A stretch of DNA of 64,000 nucleotides from Paraclostridium tenue. Its GTDB lineage: Bacteria; Bacillota; Clostridia; Peptostreptococcales; Peptostreptococcaceae. Made by a program: the position numbers and the translations under genes. Shown here one piece after another: positions 17,456-25,857 of the stretch. Under the pieces are notes generated by a model. It had not been told where the DNA came from. It worked only from the letters and a program-made list of their open reading frames with translations, and did not search any database. Position 1 is the first letter of the stretch. The number at the start of each line of letters is the position of its first letter. The stretch lies in assembly GCF_039521565.1 (NCBI RefSeq), contig NZ_BAAACP010000004.1:108719-172718 (forward strand). Direction: 5' to 3'.

Positions 17456-18129
17456 TGAAATTTACAGATTATTTATTCGATGAAGTTAAAGACATATGGG
17501 AAAGATACTTAAATCATCCTTTTGTAAAGGAAATAGGAGAAGGAACACTACCAAAAGAAAAATTTAAAAGCTATCTTATACAAGATTATTTATATTTAAA
17601 AGAGTTTTCAAGAGTATTTGCAATGGGAATGGTAAAAGCAGATACTATCAAAGAAATGAAGTTTTTCAATAAGGCATCAAATGGATCTATAGAAGATGAA
17701 GCTGCGATACATATTGAGTACATGAAAAGATTAGGTGTAGCACCAATAGTAGCAGAAAAGTGCAAACTTGAAATGGTTTCAAGTAGCTATACAAGTTATA
17801 TGCAAGCAGTATCTTTAACAGGTGGAGTAAAAGAAATAGTAATGGCAACTCTGCCTTGTAACTGGAGTTATAACTATATTGGTCATTATTTATATGAAAC
17901 ATACAAAGACAATTTAGAAGGAAACTACTATAAAGATTGGATAAAAATGTATTCAGATAATAAATTTGATGAGGTATTAAAAGAGTGGTTAGAATATACA
18001 AATCATCTATGTAAAGATTTAAGTGAAGAGGAAATAAAAAAACTTACAGAAATATTTGTAAAGTCTAGCTTATATGAATTAGATTTTTGGAATATGGCAT
18101 ATGAAGAAGTAAGTAAGGATGATATTTAA
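17455..18129 (+). CDS. tenA: TenA, aminopyrimidine aminohydrolase (thiaminase II)
   Basis: The 224-residue all-helical protein matches TenA: FTDYLFDEVKDIWERYLNHPFVKEIG-like N-terminus, LIQDYLYLKEFSR, and the catalytic cysteine motif TLPCNWSYNYIG, with the late glutamate in KSSLYELDFWNMAYE. It hydrolyses aminopyrimidine products of degraded thiamine to HMP, feeding ThiD. The start is GTG at 17455 with GGTGGAGGT upstream, overlapping thiM by one base, so translation is likely coupled. Confidence 0.95.
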   Translation: MKFTDYLFDEVKDIWERYLNHPFVKEIGEGTLPKEKFKSYLIQDYLYLKEFSRVFAMGMVKADTIKEMKFFNKASNGSIEDEAAIHIEYMKRLGVAPIVAEKCKLEMVSSSYTSYMQAVSLTGGVKEIVMATLPCNWSYNYIGHYLYETYKDNLEGNYYKDWIKMYSDNKFDEVLKEWLEYTNHLCKDLSEEEIKKLTEIFVKSSLYELDFWNMAYEEVSKDDI

Positions 18130-18173
18130 TTAAAAGTATTAAATATATTTAAAAATTGTAGGGAGATATAATA

Positions 18174-18791
18174 ATGAAAGAAAAATTAAAATTATACTTA
18201 GTTACTGACTCAGATATCTTAAAAGGAAGAGACTTTTATAAGTGTATAGAAGATGCTTTAAAAGGAGGAGTAACAACATTACAATTAAGAGAAAAGCATG
18301 CTAATGGAAAAGAGTTTCTAGAAAAAGCATATAAACTAAGAGAACTTACTAAAAGATATAATGTTCTTTTTATAATAAATGATAGAGTTGATATTGCTAT
18401 GCTTTGTGATGCAGATGGAGTACATGTAGGACAAAGTGATATTCCATTAAAAGAAGTTAGAAAACTAGTTGGAGATAATAAAATAATAGGAGTATCAGCA
18501 CATAATATAAAAGAAGCTAGAGAAGCTAAAAACAATGGAGCTGATTACATAGGTGTAGGTGCAATGTTTAATACTTCTACTAAAAATGATGCAACATTAG
18601 TAACATTAAAAGAATTAGAAAAAATAGATAAAAATGTAGATATACCTAAAGTTTTAATAGGTGGAATAACAATAGATAACATAGACACATTTAAAAATAT
18701 AAATGTAGATGGGTATGCAATAGTATCAGCTATATTAAAAAGTGATGATATATATAATGAATGTTTAAAATGGAGGGGTAAAAATGGTTAA
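18174..18791 (+). CDS. thiE: ThiE, thiamine-phosphate synthase
   Basis: The 205-residue TIM-barrel enzyme joins HMP-PP and thiazole phosphate to give thiamine phosphate. Motifs: LYLVTDSDIL, TTLQLREKHANG, FIINDRVDIAMLCDADGVHVGQSDIP, IIGVSAHNIKEA, GADYIGVGAMFNTSTK and VLIGGIT. ATG at 18174 follows GGGAG. The end overlaps thiT by 8 bases. Confidence 0.97.
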   Translation: MKEKLKLYLVTDSDILKGRDFYKCIEDALKGGVTTLQLREKHANGKEFLEKAYKLRELTKRYNVLFIINDRVDIAMLCDADGVHVGQSDIPLKEVRKLVGDNKIIGVSAHNIKEAREAKNNGADYIGVGAMFNTSTKNDATLVTLKELEKIDKNVDIPKVLIGGITIDNIDTFKNINVDGYAIVSAILKSDDIYNECLKWRGKNG

Positions 18792-19389
18792 TGCAATTAT
18801 AATAATAGGGAGTATAGTATTTTTTCTATACTATCTTAAAGGTTTAAAAAATACTAAATTTAATGCCAAGATAATAGTTACAATAGGTATGTTTAGTGCT
18901 ATATCATATATACTTAGTATGATAGAATTTATAAAATATCCACAGGGTGGAGGAATTTCATTATTTTCAATGTTACCAACGATGTTATTATCAGTATTAT
19001 GTGGAAATACTATAGGAATAACAGGTGGTTTAGTATATGGTTTATTAAAGTTATTAAATGGTGCTTATATAATTCATCCAGCACAATTTTTACTAGACTA
19101 TATACTGCCAACAATGTTACTTGGAGTAGCAGGAACATTTGGAAAAGAAAACAAATTAAAAGTTATATTAGGATGTTTATTTGCTTTAGTACTTAGTGTA
19201 TCTATGAATGTAATATCTGGTTGCGTATTCTTTGGAGACTATGCTCCAGAAGGTATGAATGTATTTATATATTCATTTTTATACAACGTTTCAAGTTTAG
19301 GGGTAGAAGGATTATTATCAACTATAATAATTGCTGTACTACCACTTAATAGATTTGATAAAGCTTTAAAATTAAGTAATAATCAATAA
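18784..19389 (+). CDS. thiT: ThiT, thiamine-specific S component of an ECF transporter
   Basis: The 201-residue protein has about six membrane helices and ThiT features: the acidic/Gly loop QGGGISLFSMLPTMLLSVLCG, GGLVYGLLKLL and HPAQFLLDYILP, which hold thiamine-binding residues. As an S component it needs the shared EcfAAT module, encoded elsewhere. Start is ATG 18784, inside the thiE end, with GGAGGGG upstream. Its place behind a TPP riboswitch supports thiamine or a precursor as the substrate. Confidence 0.92.
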   Translation: MVNAIIIIGSIVFFLYYLKGLKNTKFNAKIIVTIGMFSAISYILSMIEFIKYPQGGGISLFSMLPTMLLSVLCGNTIGITGGLVYGLLKLLNGAYIIHPAQFLLDYILPTMLLGVAGTFGKENKLKVILGCLFALVLSVSMNVISGCVFFGDYAPEGMNVFIYSFLYNVSSLGVEGLLSTIIIAVLPLNRFDKALKLSNNQ

Positions 19390-19395
19390 ATTTAA

Positions 19396-19456
19396 GGGGA
19401 TGTTTTAAAATAGTTATCATTAGATATCTATTTTGAAACATCCCCCTCTTTTTTAT
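19396..19456 (+). terminator. Intrinsic terminator of the thiamine operon
   Basis: GGGGATGTTTTAAAATAG pairs with CTATTTTGAAACATCCCC around a loop, followed by a T-rich tail. The stem holds one A/A mismatch. Confidence 0.9.
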
Positions 19457-19573
19457 AGGAAATATTAAATTAATTATATTTGCTTTAAATAATCTTTAAG
19501 TAAAAGACCTTTTATTAGGTTGATAATATATAATATAAATATAATAATTAAGTAATAAAAGGGGGAGATTTTT

Positions 19574-20026
19574 ATTTTTCAGGAAAGAGAATATAAAAAA
19601 ATAAAACAAGCGTTATTAATTGTAACTATAGTCATTACTGTAGGAATTATTGGATATAGTTTTACTGGAGAAGTTTTTAATAAAAGTAGTGAAAAAATAC
19701 AAGTTAAAGATGAAGGTGGAAAGATAACATCTTATACTGATACTTATCAAGAACTTTTAGAAAAAGAGTTTAATAAAACTAAATCAGATGCTGAATTTGA
19801 GTACAAGCAAGATAATATATATAAACTAAAGGCTATACTAGAAAAAACAAAACTAAAACACAGAGATTTCTTTTTGGAAAACCTAAAAAATTAGGAAAAA
19901 GGAAATTTTACAAATGTTGAAGATGTTCACAATACAGCATGGCAAATGCTAGATGGAAGCATAGGAAGAGCTATTGGAGTAGATAAAGTAGAAATTAATA
20001 AGTTAAAAGAAAAGTATTACAAATAA
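19574..20026 (+). pseudogene. Interrupted membrane-anchored small protein gene
   Basis: A GGGGGAG ribosome binding site at 19561-19567 is followed 6 bases later by ATT (19574), not ATG/GTG/TTG, opening a frame FQEREYKKIKQALLIV with one membrane helix (ALLIVTIVITVGIIGYSF). The frame meets TAG at 19892-19894 after 106 codons, then continues in the same phase (EKGNFTNVEDVHNTAWQMLD) for 43 codons to TAA at 20024. The protein sequence after the TAG looks coherent, so this is most likely one gene of 149 codons broken by an amber mutation; the ATT may be a decayed or rare start. Function is not recognisable. Confidence 0.6.
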
Positions 20027-20106
20027 AATTCAAGTAATATGGTTGACAATATATAAAAACAGAAGGTAGACTGTATTTTATAGATGAATAGAAAGAAGGT
20101 AACAAA

Positions 20107-20364
20107 ATGGAAGAAATATACAGATTAATAGAAGATAAAATAAAAAATGCTGGCTACAATGGATATGTAAGTGGAGAAGAAATATATGATGAAATATGTG
20201 ACGAAATAGAAGAAAAAGAAAATGGAAGTTATATATTTATGTCAAAGAAAGAAGATGATATATTCTTTGAATATAAGATAGATGTTATGGATGAAAACTT
20301 TAATTTATCTTATATAGATATAAATACTCCAATGGGCAAAGTACATGTAGATTTTGATGCATAG
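20107..20364 (+). CDS. Small acidic protein of unknown function
   Basis: An 85-residue, strongly acidic protein (many Glu and Asp, last residues KVHVDFDA). It has no signal peptide or membrane helix and no family that I recognise. ATG at 20107 follows AGAAGGT. It stands alone with a terminator 10 bases later. Confidence 0.7.
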   Translation: MEEIYRLIEDKIKNAGYNGYVSGEEIYDEICDEIEEKENGSYIFMSKKEDDIFFEYKIDVMDENFNLSYIDINTPMGKVHVDFDA

Positions 20365-20373
20365 TAAATAAAG

Positions 20374-20408
20374 AGTTCTAAGAAAATAAAATCTTAGAAC
20401 TTTTTTAT
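20374..20408 (+). terminator. Intrinsic terminator
   Basis: AGTTCTAAGA/TCTTAGAACT stem and T-run. Confidence 0.88.
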
Positions 20409-20573
20409 TTTAAATATATAAACTTAAATAATTAAGCTAATTAAATGAATAAATTTTTTATTTAGATGAATATGGAATATTAATGGTATAATTACTTCCA
20501 TTAAAAATATTAACTTAGTATGATATAATTAATTTATTATAATTAATTAAACTTACACAAAGAGGAGACAAAT

Positions 20574-21833
20574 ATGGATTTATTTGATTTACTAGAACAA
20601 AACCAAGCCAATAAAGATAAAATCAAAGAATCTGAATTAACTAGAGGTGAATATATAAGACTTAATAGTTATGTTGGATCTAGAATGAATACAGATTTTA
20701 GAATAAAAAATAAAGAAGCAATAAAAGATAATAAAAAAGAAAAATCTATATCAGAGGATATAGTTAAGATAACTAAAGAAAAATCTTTAAATTTAGATAG
20801 TGATAAAAGTAAAGGCAAATTACTTATAATAGATGGTTCATCACTTTTAAGCACTAATTACTTTGCTAGACTTCCTAGGCAAATAATGTTTGCTAAAACT
20901 ATAGAAGAAAAAGAACTTCACTATGATAAAATACTTCAAACTAAAGATGGAATATATACAAATGGAGTATACGGATTTATGCAAGTTATGTTATCTATGA
21001 TAAAACAGCAAAAACCTACTCACATAGCTGTATGTCTAGATTCTACTCGTATGACTTTTAGAAAATTAATATATGATGATTATAAAGGCACAAGAAAACC
21101 TATAGAAGTTCCACTAAAAGAGCAATATGATTTATTAAGAGAAATACTTGAAACTATAGGAGTTAAGGTATTTATATCTGAGCCTAGTGATAACTATGAA
21201 AATGTATTTGAAGCTGATGATTTTGCTGGTACCTTGGCTAAAAAATTTCAAGAAAATATACCAGTAGCTTTATACACTAAAGATGAAGATTATTTACAAT
21301 TGGTAGACTATAACACTACAGTATGGATGAATACATCAAAAGCAAGTTCATTAGCAGAGATATGTAATATAGATTTAAAACATCTTAATCTTCCTAATAA
21401 CACTTTTGAATATAGTGTAGATCTTTTAAAAAAGGTAAAGAATCTAAATCCGTCACAAATTATAGATTATAAGGCTATATCAGGAGATACATCAGATAAC
21501 ATACCTGGAATAAAGGGTCTTGGAGATACAACAAGTATACCTCTACTTCAGAAATATGACACTTTAGAAGATATATATAAGTCTATAGATGGATTAGATG
21601 ATAAAGGATTAAAGATACTTGCTACAGAATGGAAAAATGAGCTAGGTATTAGAAATCCTATGAAGAAATTAATTTCAGAAAAAGAAAATGCTTTTATGTC
21701 TAAAAAGTTAGCTACTATAAAAACAGATATAGATTTAGATATAACTTTAGATGATTTAAAATTAAATATAGATAAGTCTATATTAAGAGAACAATTAGAT
21801 AAATATGAAATGAAAAGTATAAAAGATTTTTAG
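20574..21833 (+). CDS. 5'-3' exonuclease / flap endonuclease, free-standing
   Basis: The 419-residue protein has an unusual charged N-terminal extension (about 1-80, including SELTRGEYIRLNSYVG) before the PIN-like nuclease fold of DNA polymerase I N-domains. Visible are KLLIIDGSSLL, YTNGVYGFMQVML, CLDSTRMTFRKLIYDDYKGTRKP, the metal site FEADDFAGTLA, YTKDEDYLQLV and the helix-hairpin-helix SGDTSDNIPGIKGLG. It should remove RNA primers or flaps. There is no polymerase domain. Family members alone are usually near 290-300 residues, so the N-terminal extension is noteworthy. ATG at 20574 follows AGAGGAG. Confidence 0.9.
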   Translation: MDLFDLLEQNQANKDKIKESELTRGEYIRLNSYVGSRMNTDFRIKNKEAIKDNKKEKSISEDIVKITKEKSLNLDSDKSKGKLLIIDGSSLLSTNYFARLPRQIMFAKTIEEKELHYDKILQTKDGIYTNGVYGFMQVMLSMIKQQKPTHIAVCLDSTRMTFRKLIYDDYKGTRKPIEVPLKEQYDLLREILETIGVKVFISEPSDNYENVFEADDFAGTLAKKFQENIPVALYTKDEDYLQLVDYNTTVWMNTSKASSLAEICNIDLKHLNLPNNTFEYSVDLLKKVKNLNPSQIIDYKAISGDTSDNIPGIKGLGDTTSIPLLQKYDTLEDIYKSIDGLDDKGLKILATEWKNELGIRNPMKKLISEKENAFMSKKLATIKTDIDLDITLDDLKLNIDKSILREQLDKYEMKSIKDF

Positions 21834-21835
21834 TA

Positions 21836-21865
21836 AAATGGCTGTATTAATATACAGCCATTTTT
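21836..21865. terminator. Bidirectional intrinsic terminator
   Basis: AATGGCTGTAT/ATACAGCCATT with 4-base loop, A-run on one side and T-run on the other; serves both the exonuclease gene and leftward brnQ. Confidence 0.88.
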
Positions 21866-21886
21866 AATTTTAAAAATCAAAGTAAT

Positions 21887-23158
21887 TTACTTATCTGGTT
21901 TTTTATCATTAAATAATAAAGTAGCTATTAATCCACCTAATATAGCAGGAATAACCCAATTAAATCCTAAACTAGAAAAAGGTAGTTTGTGAATTATATC
22001 TATATTAATACCAAAACTATCTATAATTGTAAGTAAGCTAATTATTAGGGTAGAATAAGAAGCGCCTTTTAAAGTTATATCCTTAGTGAAAACATTTTTA
22101 AATATATTCATAACAACTAAAACTATAGAAACAGGATAAATTAAACTTAATATAGGAATAGCTATTTTTATTATTTTATCTACACCAAGGTTTGAAACTA
22201 GAGCGCTAAAAGTACAGATAAAGATTACTATATATTCATATTTTAACTTTTTATTAGTTAAGTCCTCAAAGTATTTACTTGTAACTGATGTCAGACCTAT
22301 AGATGTAGTAAGGCATGCAAATCCTACAATTATAGCTAAAAGTACAGTTCCAAAATTACCTAAAATAGTACTTGTTATATTTATGAGCAAAGTAGTTTGA
22401 GATATATTACTACTGTATAAAGTTGAAGCAGTGGCCCCTAAGTATGTTAATCCACCATAAACTATAGTAAGGCCAATACATGATATTAAAGAAGCTTTTA
22501 TAGTAAGGGTTATATTTTCATTTTTGTCTTTATAGCCTTTATTAAAAAACGACGTCATAACAAGTGCTACAACACCACCTATACCTAAAGCATCCATAGT
22601 TTGATAACCTTGAGTAACACCAGTTATAAATAAATCATTAGAGTTAACTTTCTCTAAATCACCAATAGGATAAAAAATACCTTTTATTATTAAAAATAAT
22701 AAAGCTGATAATAATATTGGAGTTAAAAATTTACCTATTATATCCATAACTTTAGTTGGTTTTATAGTAAGTATGAGTGTTAATGCAAAAAATATTATTG
22801 AAAATACATATGGATTGATATTGTTAAACAATGGTAAAATACTCATTTCAAAAGTTGTTGCACCAGTTCTTGGTATAACTAATATAGGACCAAGACAGAG
22901 CATCATCAAAACTTCTAACACAATTCCAAATTTTTTACCAGCTCTTCCTACAACATTTTGTAATGAGCCAGCTTTTGCAACCGCTATAATAGATATTAGT
23001 ATTATTCCGACATCAGCTAATATAAATCCTAAGAAACTTATTAACCAGTTGTTACCAGATGTTAATCCTATGTATGGAGGAAAGATTAAATTACCAGCTC
23101 CAAAGAACATAGAAAATAAGGCGAATCCTATTATTAATATATCTTTATTTTTATTCAT
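21887..23158 (-). CDS. brnQ: BrnQ, branched-chain amino acid:cation symporter
   Basis: The 423-residue protein with about twelve helices starts MNKNKDILIIGFALFSMFFGAGNLIFPP, the diagnostic LIVCS/BrnQ N-terminus, and includes LGPILVIPRTGATTFEMS and GYQTMDALGIGGVV. It imports leucine, isoleucine and valine with Na+ or H+. ATG at 23158 follows AGAGG. Its 5' leader is long (about 315 bases) and highly structured, with a small leader-peptide frame and two consecutive terminator hairpins, so expression is probably set by attenuation. Confidence 0.95.
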   Translation of the reverse strand: MNKNKDILIIGFALFSMFFGAGNLIFPPYIGLTSGNNWLISFLGFILADVGIILISIIAVAKAGSLQNVVGRAGKKFGIVLEVLMMLCLGPILVIPRTGATTFEMSILPLFNNINPYVFSIIFFALTLILTIKPTKVMDIIGKFLTPILLSALLFLIIKGIFYPIGDLEKVNSNDLFITGVTQGYQTMDALGIGGVVALVMTSFFNKGYKDKNENITLTIKASLISCIGLTIVYGGLTYLGATASTLYSSNISQTTLLINITSTILGNFGTVLLAIIVGFACLTTSIGLTSVTSKYFEDLTNKKLKYEYIVIFICTFSALVSNLGVDKIIKIAIPILSLIYPVSIVLVVMNIFKNVFTKDITLKGASYSTLIISLLTIIDSFGINIDIIHKLPFSSLGFNWVIPAILGGLIATLLFNDKKPDK

Positions 23159-23194
23159 AATTTGACCTCTTTTCTAATTAATTATAATTTTATA

Positions 23195-23230
23195 TGCAAA
23201 AAGGCCACATAGTGTACACTATGTGACCTT
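23195..23230 (-). terminator. Leader terminator nearest to brnQ
   Basis: On the minus strand AAGGTCACATAG pairs with CTATGTGGCCTT (one wobble) around TGTACA, followed by TTTTTGC. It lies in the brnQ leader about 37 bases before the start codon. Confidence 0.8.
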
Positions 23231-23243
23231 ATTTGCCTAGGAT

Positions 23244-23276
23244 AAAAAAGCCACATAGCATTATCTATGTGGCCTT
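23244..23276 (-). terminator. First leader terminator of brnQ
   Basis: On the minus strand AAGGCCACATAG, loop ATAATG, CTATGTGGCTTTTTTAT. It is a near copy of the hairpin at 23195-23230, with the arms almost identical, so the two may also cross-pair. Confidence 0.82.
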
Positions 23277-23297
23277 AAGTACAAGCTAAAATTAGCC

Positions 23298-23336
23298 ATC
23301 ATAGATACAAACAATTTTTGTGTTTGTATCTATGAT
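23298..23336 (-). promoter_or_regulatory. Leader hairpin 3:4 of brnQ
   Basis: A perfect 16-base stem (ATCATAGATACAAACA with its complement) and 7-base loop without a T-run. Its 5' arm on the minus strand can alternatively pair with the segment at 23350-23363, so it looks like the switching element of an attenuator. Confidence 0.7.
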
Positions 23337-23367
23337 TATTTTATCTATACCATAAATACAAACTTAA

Positions 23368-23433
23368 CTATAATAGCCAATAAAAATAAAAGTTATTAAC
23401 TTGTAAAGAATTAGTTAAGTTTATATTAATCAT
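23368..23433 (-). CDS. Putative leader peptide of brnQ (21 residues)
   Basis: An AAGGAGA ribosome binding site (minus strand, 23450-23444) precedes ATG at 23433. The frame begins MININLTNSLQV and ends FYWLL before TAG. Seven of 21 residues are Ile, Leu or Val, including two Leu codons (CTA, TTA) directly before the stop. The codons 5-8 region (AAACTTAACTA) is perfectly complementary to the 11 bases just behind the stop codon (TAGTTAAGTTT). It sits about 40 bases after the likely transcription start and ahead of hairpins and terminators, which is the layout of a translation-controlled attenuator. Whether it is translated is inference. Confidence 0.6.
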   Translation of the reverse strand: MININLTNSLQVNNFYFYWLL

Positions 23434-23479
23434 ACTAATTTAATCTCCTTGTTTTAAAATTTGTTGTTTATTAAAAATA

Positions 23480-23508
23480 ATTATATTTAGGAATCTATAA
23501 AAAATCAA
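23480..23508 (-). promoter_or_regulatory. Promoter of the brnQ leader
   Basis: Minus strand TTGATT, 17-base spacer, TATAAT. Transcription would start near 23473, leaving a leader of about 315 bases before brnQ. Confidence 0.7.
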
Positions 23509-24017
23509 TAGTTATTATAAAAAAACAAAAAAATATTTAGATTTTTAAACTTTTAATTTATAGATATTTGAAAGAATATAATGAAATTGCAACGAAATTA
23601 ATTTGAAAATAAAGCATTTTATAAAAAAATTATATTCTTAAAAAAATGATGAATAAAAAATATTTAATAAAAAATAAAAATAATTAAATCATATAATTTT
23701 AAATTTAATTCTTCAAAAGAAAGAAAAATGAAAATTAATGTAGGAAATAGCAGTTAAACCTATAAAAGTAAATGGAAACACACTCGAATGTTTATAAATT
23801 GTAGAAAAATGTATTATAATCTATACTAAAATAAAATTTTCAATTATTTAATTATTTTGAAAAAAATTAAAATATGAATTTTCAGTAAAAAATAAATAAT
23901 ATTGAAAAATAAGAAAAATGATGTTAATCTTTGGAATAAGAGGGGATGATAAATTAATAACAAAATTGTTATTAATTTATAAAAAAGAAATCATAGTTAT
24001 ATTCAAGGGGGATTAAC
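23509..24017. other. Gap between brnQ promoter and APC permease
   Basis: AT-rich and without a supported reading frame. It contains an interrupted palindrome at 23950-23979 and the ribosome binding site AAGGGGGAT of the next gene. Confidence 0.5.
23950..23979. repeat. Perfect inverted repeat upstream of the permease
   Basis: TAAATTAATAACA and TGTTATTAATTTA are exact complements around AAAT, 38 bases before the permease start. With no T-run it could be an operator or a stem in the mRNA leader. Confidence 0.6.
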
Positions 24018-25559
24018 ATGTCTAAACCAAGTAATAATACTAAAAAGCTTACGTTGGTGCCATTAATACTAATGATATTTACATCAGTATTTGGGTTTTC
24101 TAACATGCCAAGAGCATTCTATTTGATGGGATACTCAGCAATACCTTGGTACGTATTAAGTGCCGTACTATTTTTTATACCTTATGCATTTATGATGGCA
24201 GAGTATGGATCTGCATTTAAAAAAGAAAGTGGAGGTATGTATTCATGGATGGAAAAATCTGTAGGAGCTAAATATGCTTTTATAGGAACATTCATGTGGT
24301 ATGCATCTTATATGATATGGATGGTAAGTGTATCATCTAGTTTATGGATTCCACTATCTAATGCAATATTTGGGTCTGATAAGACAGCAACTTGGACAAT
24401 ATTTGGACTAGATTCAGTTAAGACATTAGGTATATTAGGAGCTATATGGATATGTGTAGTTACATTTGTAGGATCAAAAGGAGTAGATAAAATAAGTAAA
24501 GTAACATCAGTAGGTGGTACTGCAGTTACATTACTTAATATTGTATTATTAGGTGGAGGAATGCTAGTAGTTGCTTTAACTGGAGAATTAGCAGAACCTA
24601 TAACTAATATTGCTCAATCTTTTACTAACTCACCAAGTCCAAATTATCAAACACCTCTTGCTATATTATCATTCTTAACATTTGCAGTATTTGCGTTCGG
24701 AGGATTAGAAGTTTTAGGTGGTTTAGTTGACCAAACTGAAAATGCAGAGAAAACTTTCCCTAAAGGGCTTGCAATTTCAGCAATAGTTATATCTGTAGGA
24801 TATGCACTTGGAATATTTGCATGTGGTATGTTTACTAACTGGTCTGAAGTATTAGGTGGGGAACACGTTAATATGGCAAATGCTACTTATATATTAATGA
24901 GTAACTTAGGATTTAAAATAGGTCAAGGGTTAGGTATGGCTGAAGCTACTTCTTTAGCAATGGGAGCATGGACTGCTAGATTTGTTGGATTATCTATGTT
25001 CTTATCATTAACTGGAGCATTCTTTACATTAAGCTATTCGCCTTTAAAGACTTTAATACAAGGTGCACCAAAGGAAGTATGGCCTGGCAAACTAGGTGAA
25101 ATAAAAAATGGAATGCCTATAAATGCAATGATAGTTCAAGCTATATTAGTTGTAGCTATGATACTTATAGTTTCATTTGGTGGAAGTAATGCAGCAGAAT
25201 TCTTTGCTATATTAACTTTAATGACTAATGTTGCAATGACAATACCATATATGTTCTTATCTGCAGCATTCCCTGTATTTAAGAAAAAGCAATTAAAAGG
25301 TGAATTAGATAAGCCATTTGTTGTATATAAATCTTATGGAGCTGCAATGATAGCATCTGTAATTGTAACTGCTATAATAGGATTTGCAAATATATTTACT
25401 ATTATAGAGCCAGCATTATCTTCTCCAGAAGGTATGTCAAAAACTATTACTATGATAGGTGGACCATTAGCATTCTCAGTAGTTGGATTTATATTATTTA
25501 CAATTTATGAAATTAAACATGTTAAAAAAGCTAAAGAAGTTAAAAAGGTTATGCAATAA
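24018..25559 (+). CDS. APC-superfamily amino acid permease (YjeM/GadC-like)
   Basis: The 513-residue protein has about twelve to fourteen helices and is a paralogue of the permease at 11034 by its N-terminal FTSVFGFSNMPRAFYLMGYSA, IPYAFMMAEYGSAFKKESGGMYSW and FAVFAFGGLEVLGGLVDQTENAEKTFPKG motifs. It should be an amino acid antiporter or importer of the cytoplasmic membrane with unknown substrate. ATG at 24018 follows AAGGGGGAT. It is a single gene ending in a strong terminator. Confidence 0.88.
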   Translation: MSKPSNNTKKLTLVPLILMIFTSVFGFSNMPRAFYLMGYSAIPWYVLSAVLFFIPYAFMMAEYGSAFKKESGGMYSWMEKSVGAKYAFIGTFMWYASYMIWMVSVSSSLWIPLSNAIFGSDKTATWTIFGLDSVKTLGILGAIWICVVTFVGSKGVDKISKVTSVGGTAVTLLNIVLLGGGMLVVALTGELAEPITNIAQSFTNSPSPNYQTPLAILSFLTFAVFAFGGLEVLGGLVDQTENAEKTFPKGLAISAIVISVGYALGIFACGMFTNWSEVLGGEHVNMANATYILMSNLGFKIGQGLGMAEATSLAMGAWTARFVGLSMFLSLTGAFFTLSYSPLKTLIQGAPKEVWPGKLGEIKNGMPINAMIVQAILVVAMILIVSFGGSNAAEFFAILTLMTNVAMTIPYMFLSAAFPVFKKKQLKGELDKPFVVYKSYGAAMIASVIVTAIIGFANIFTIIEPALSSPEGMSKTITMIGGPLAFSVVGFILFTIYEIKHVKKAKEVKKVMQ

Positions 25560-25589
25560 AAAAAGGAGAGTATATACTCTCCTTTTTTT
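25558..25589 (+). terminator. Intrinsic terminator after the permease
   Basis: AAAAAAAGGAGAGTA pairs directly with TACTCTCCTTTTTTT in a very tight hairpin. Confidence 0.9.
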
Positions 25590-25618
25590 ATTGCATAAAA
25601 GAATTAATTATCTTTAAG

Positions 25619-25647
25619 TATTTGATATACTGGTTGTATATCAAATA
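25619..25647. repeat. Perfect 12-base inverted repeat upstream of sigV
   Basis: TATTTGATATAC and GTATATCAAATA are exact complements with TGGTT between. No T-run follows. It lies 210 bases upstream of sigV and could be an operator or a stem-loop. Confidence 0.6.
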
Positions 25648-25791
25648 ATAAATTGCATATACTCTTAATTTATGTGAATCACTTATATAAATACATTATT
25701 TAAAAGTAATAAAAATTTATATGTTTTAGGGAATTCTATATTAAGATATATTTTGTATTAAAATAAAAAAATATTATAAAAGTGAAAAAAT

Positions 25792-25821
25792 TAAAACTTT
25801 TTGATATATAAAAAACGTCTA
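25792..25821 (+). promoter_or_regulatory. Possible ECF (SigV-type) promoter
   Basis: TAAAAC at 25792 and CGTCTA at 25816 with an 18-base spacer resemble the TGAAAC/CGTC elements of ECF promoters. The spacer is longer than usual. Autoregulation of sigV is typical of the family. Confidence 0.4.
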
Positions 25822-25857
25822 TATATATGAAGAGAGAAAGGAGGCTTTTACATTTAA

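Noticed and set aside
23195..23508. T-box riboswitch for brnQ
   Set aside because: The conserved GGTGGNACCGCG-type T-box sequence and specifier layout are absent.
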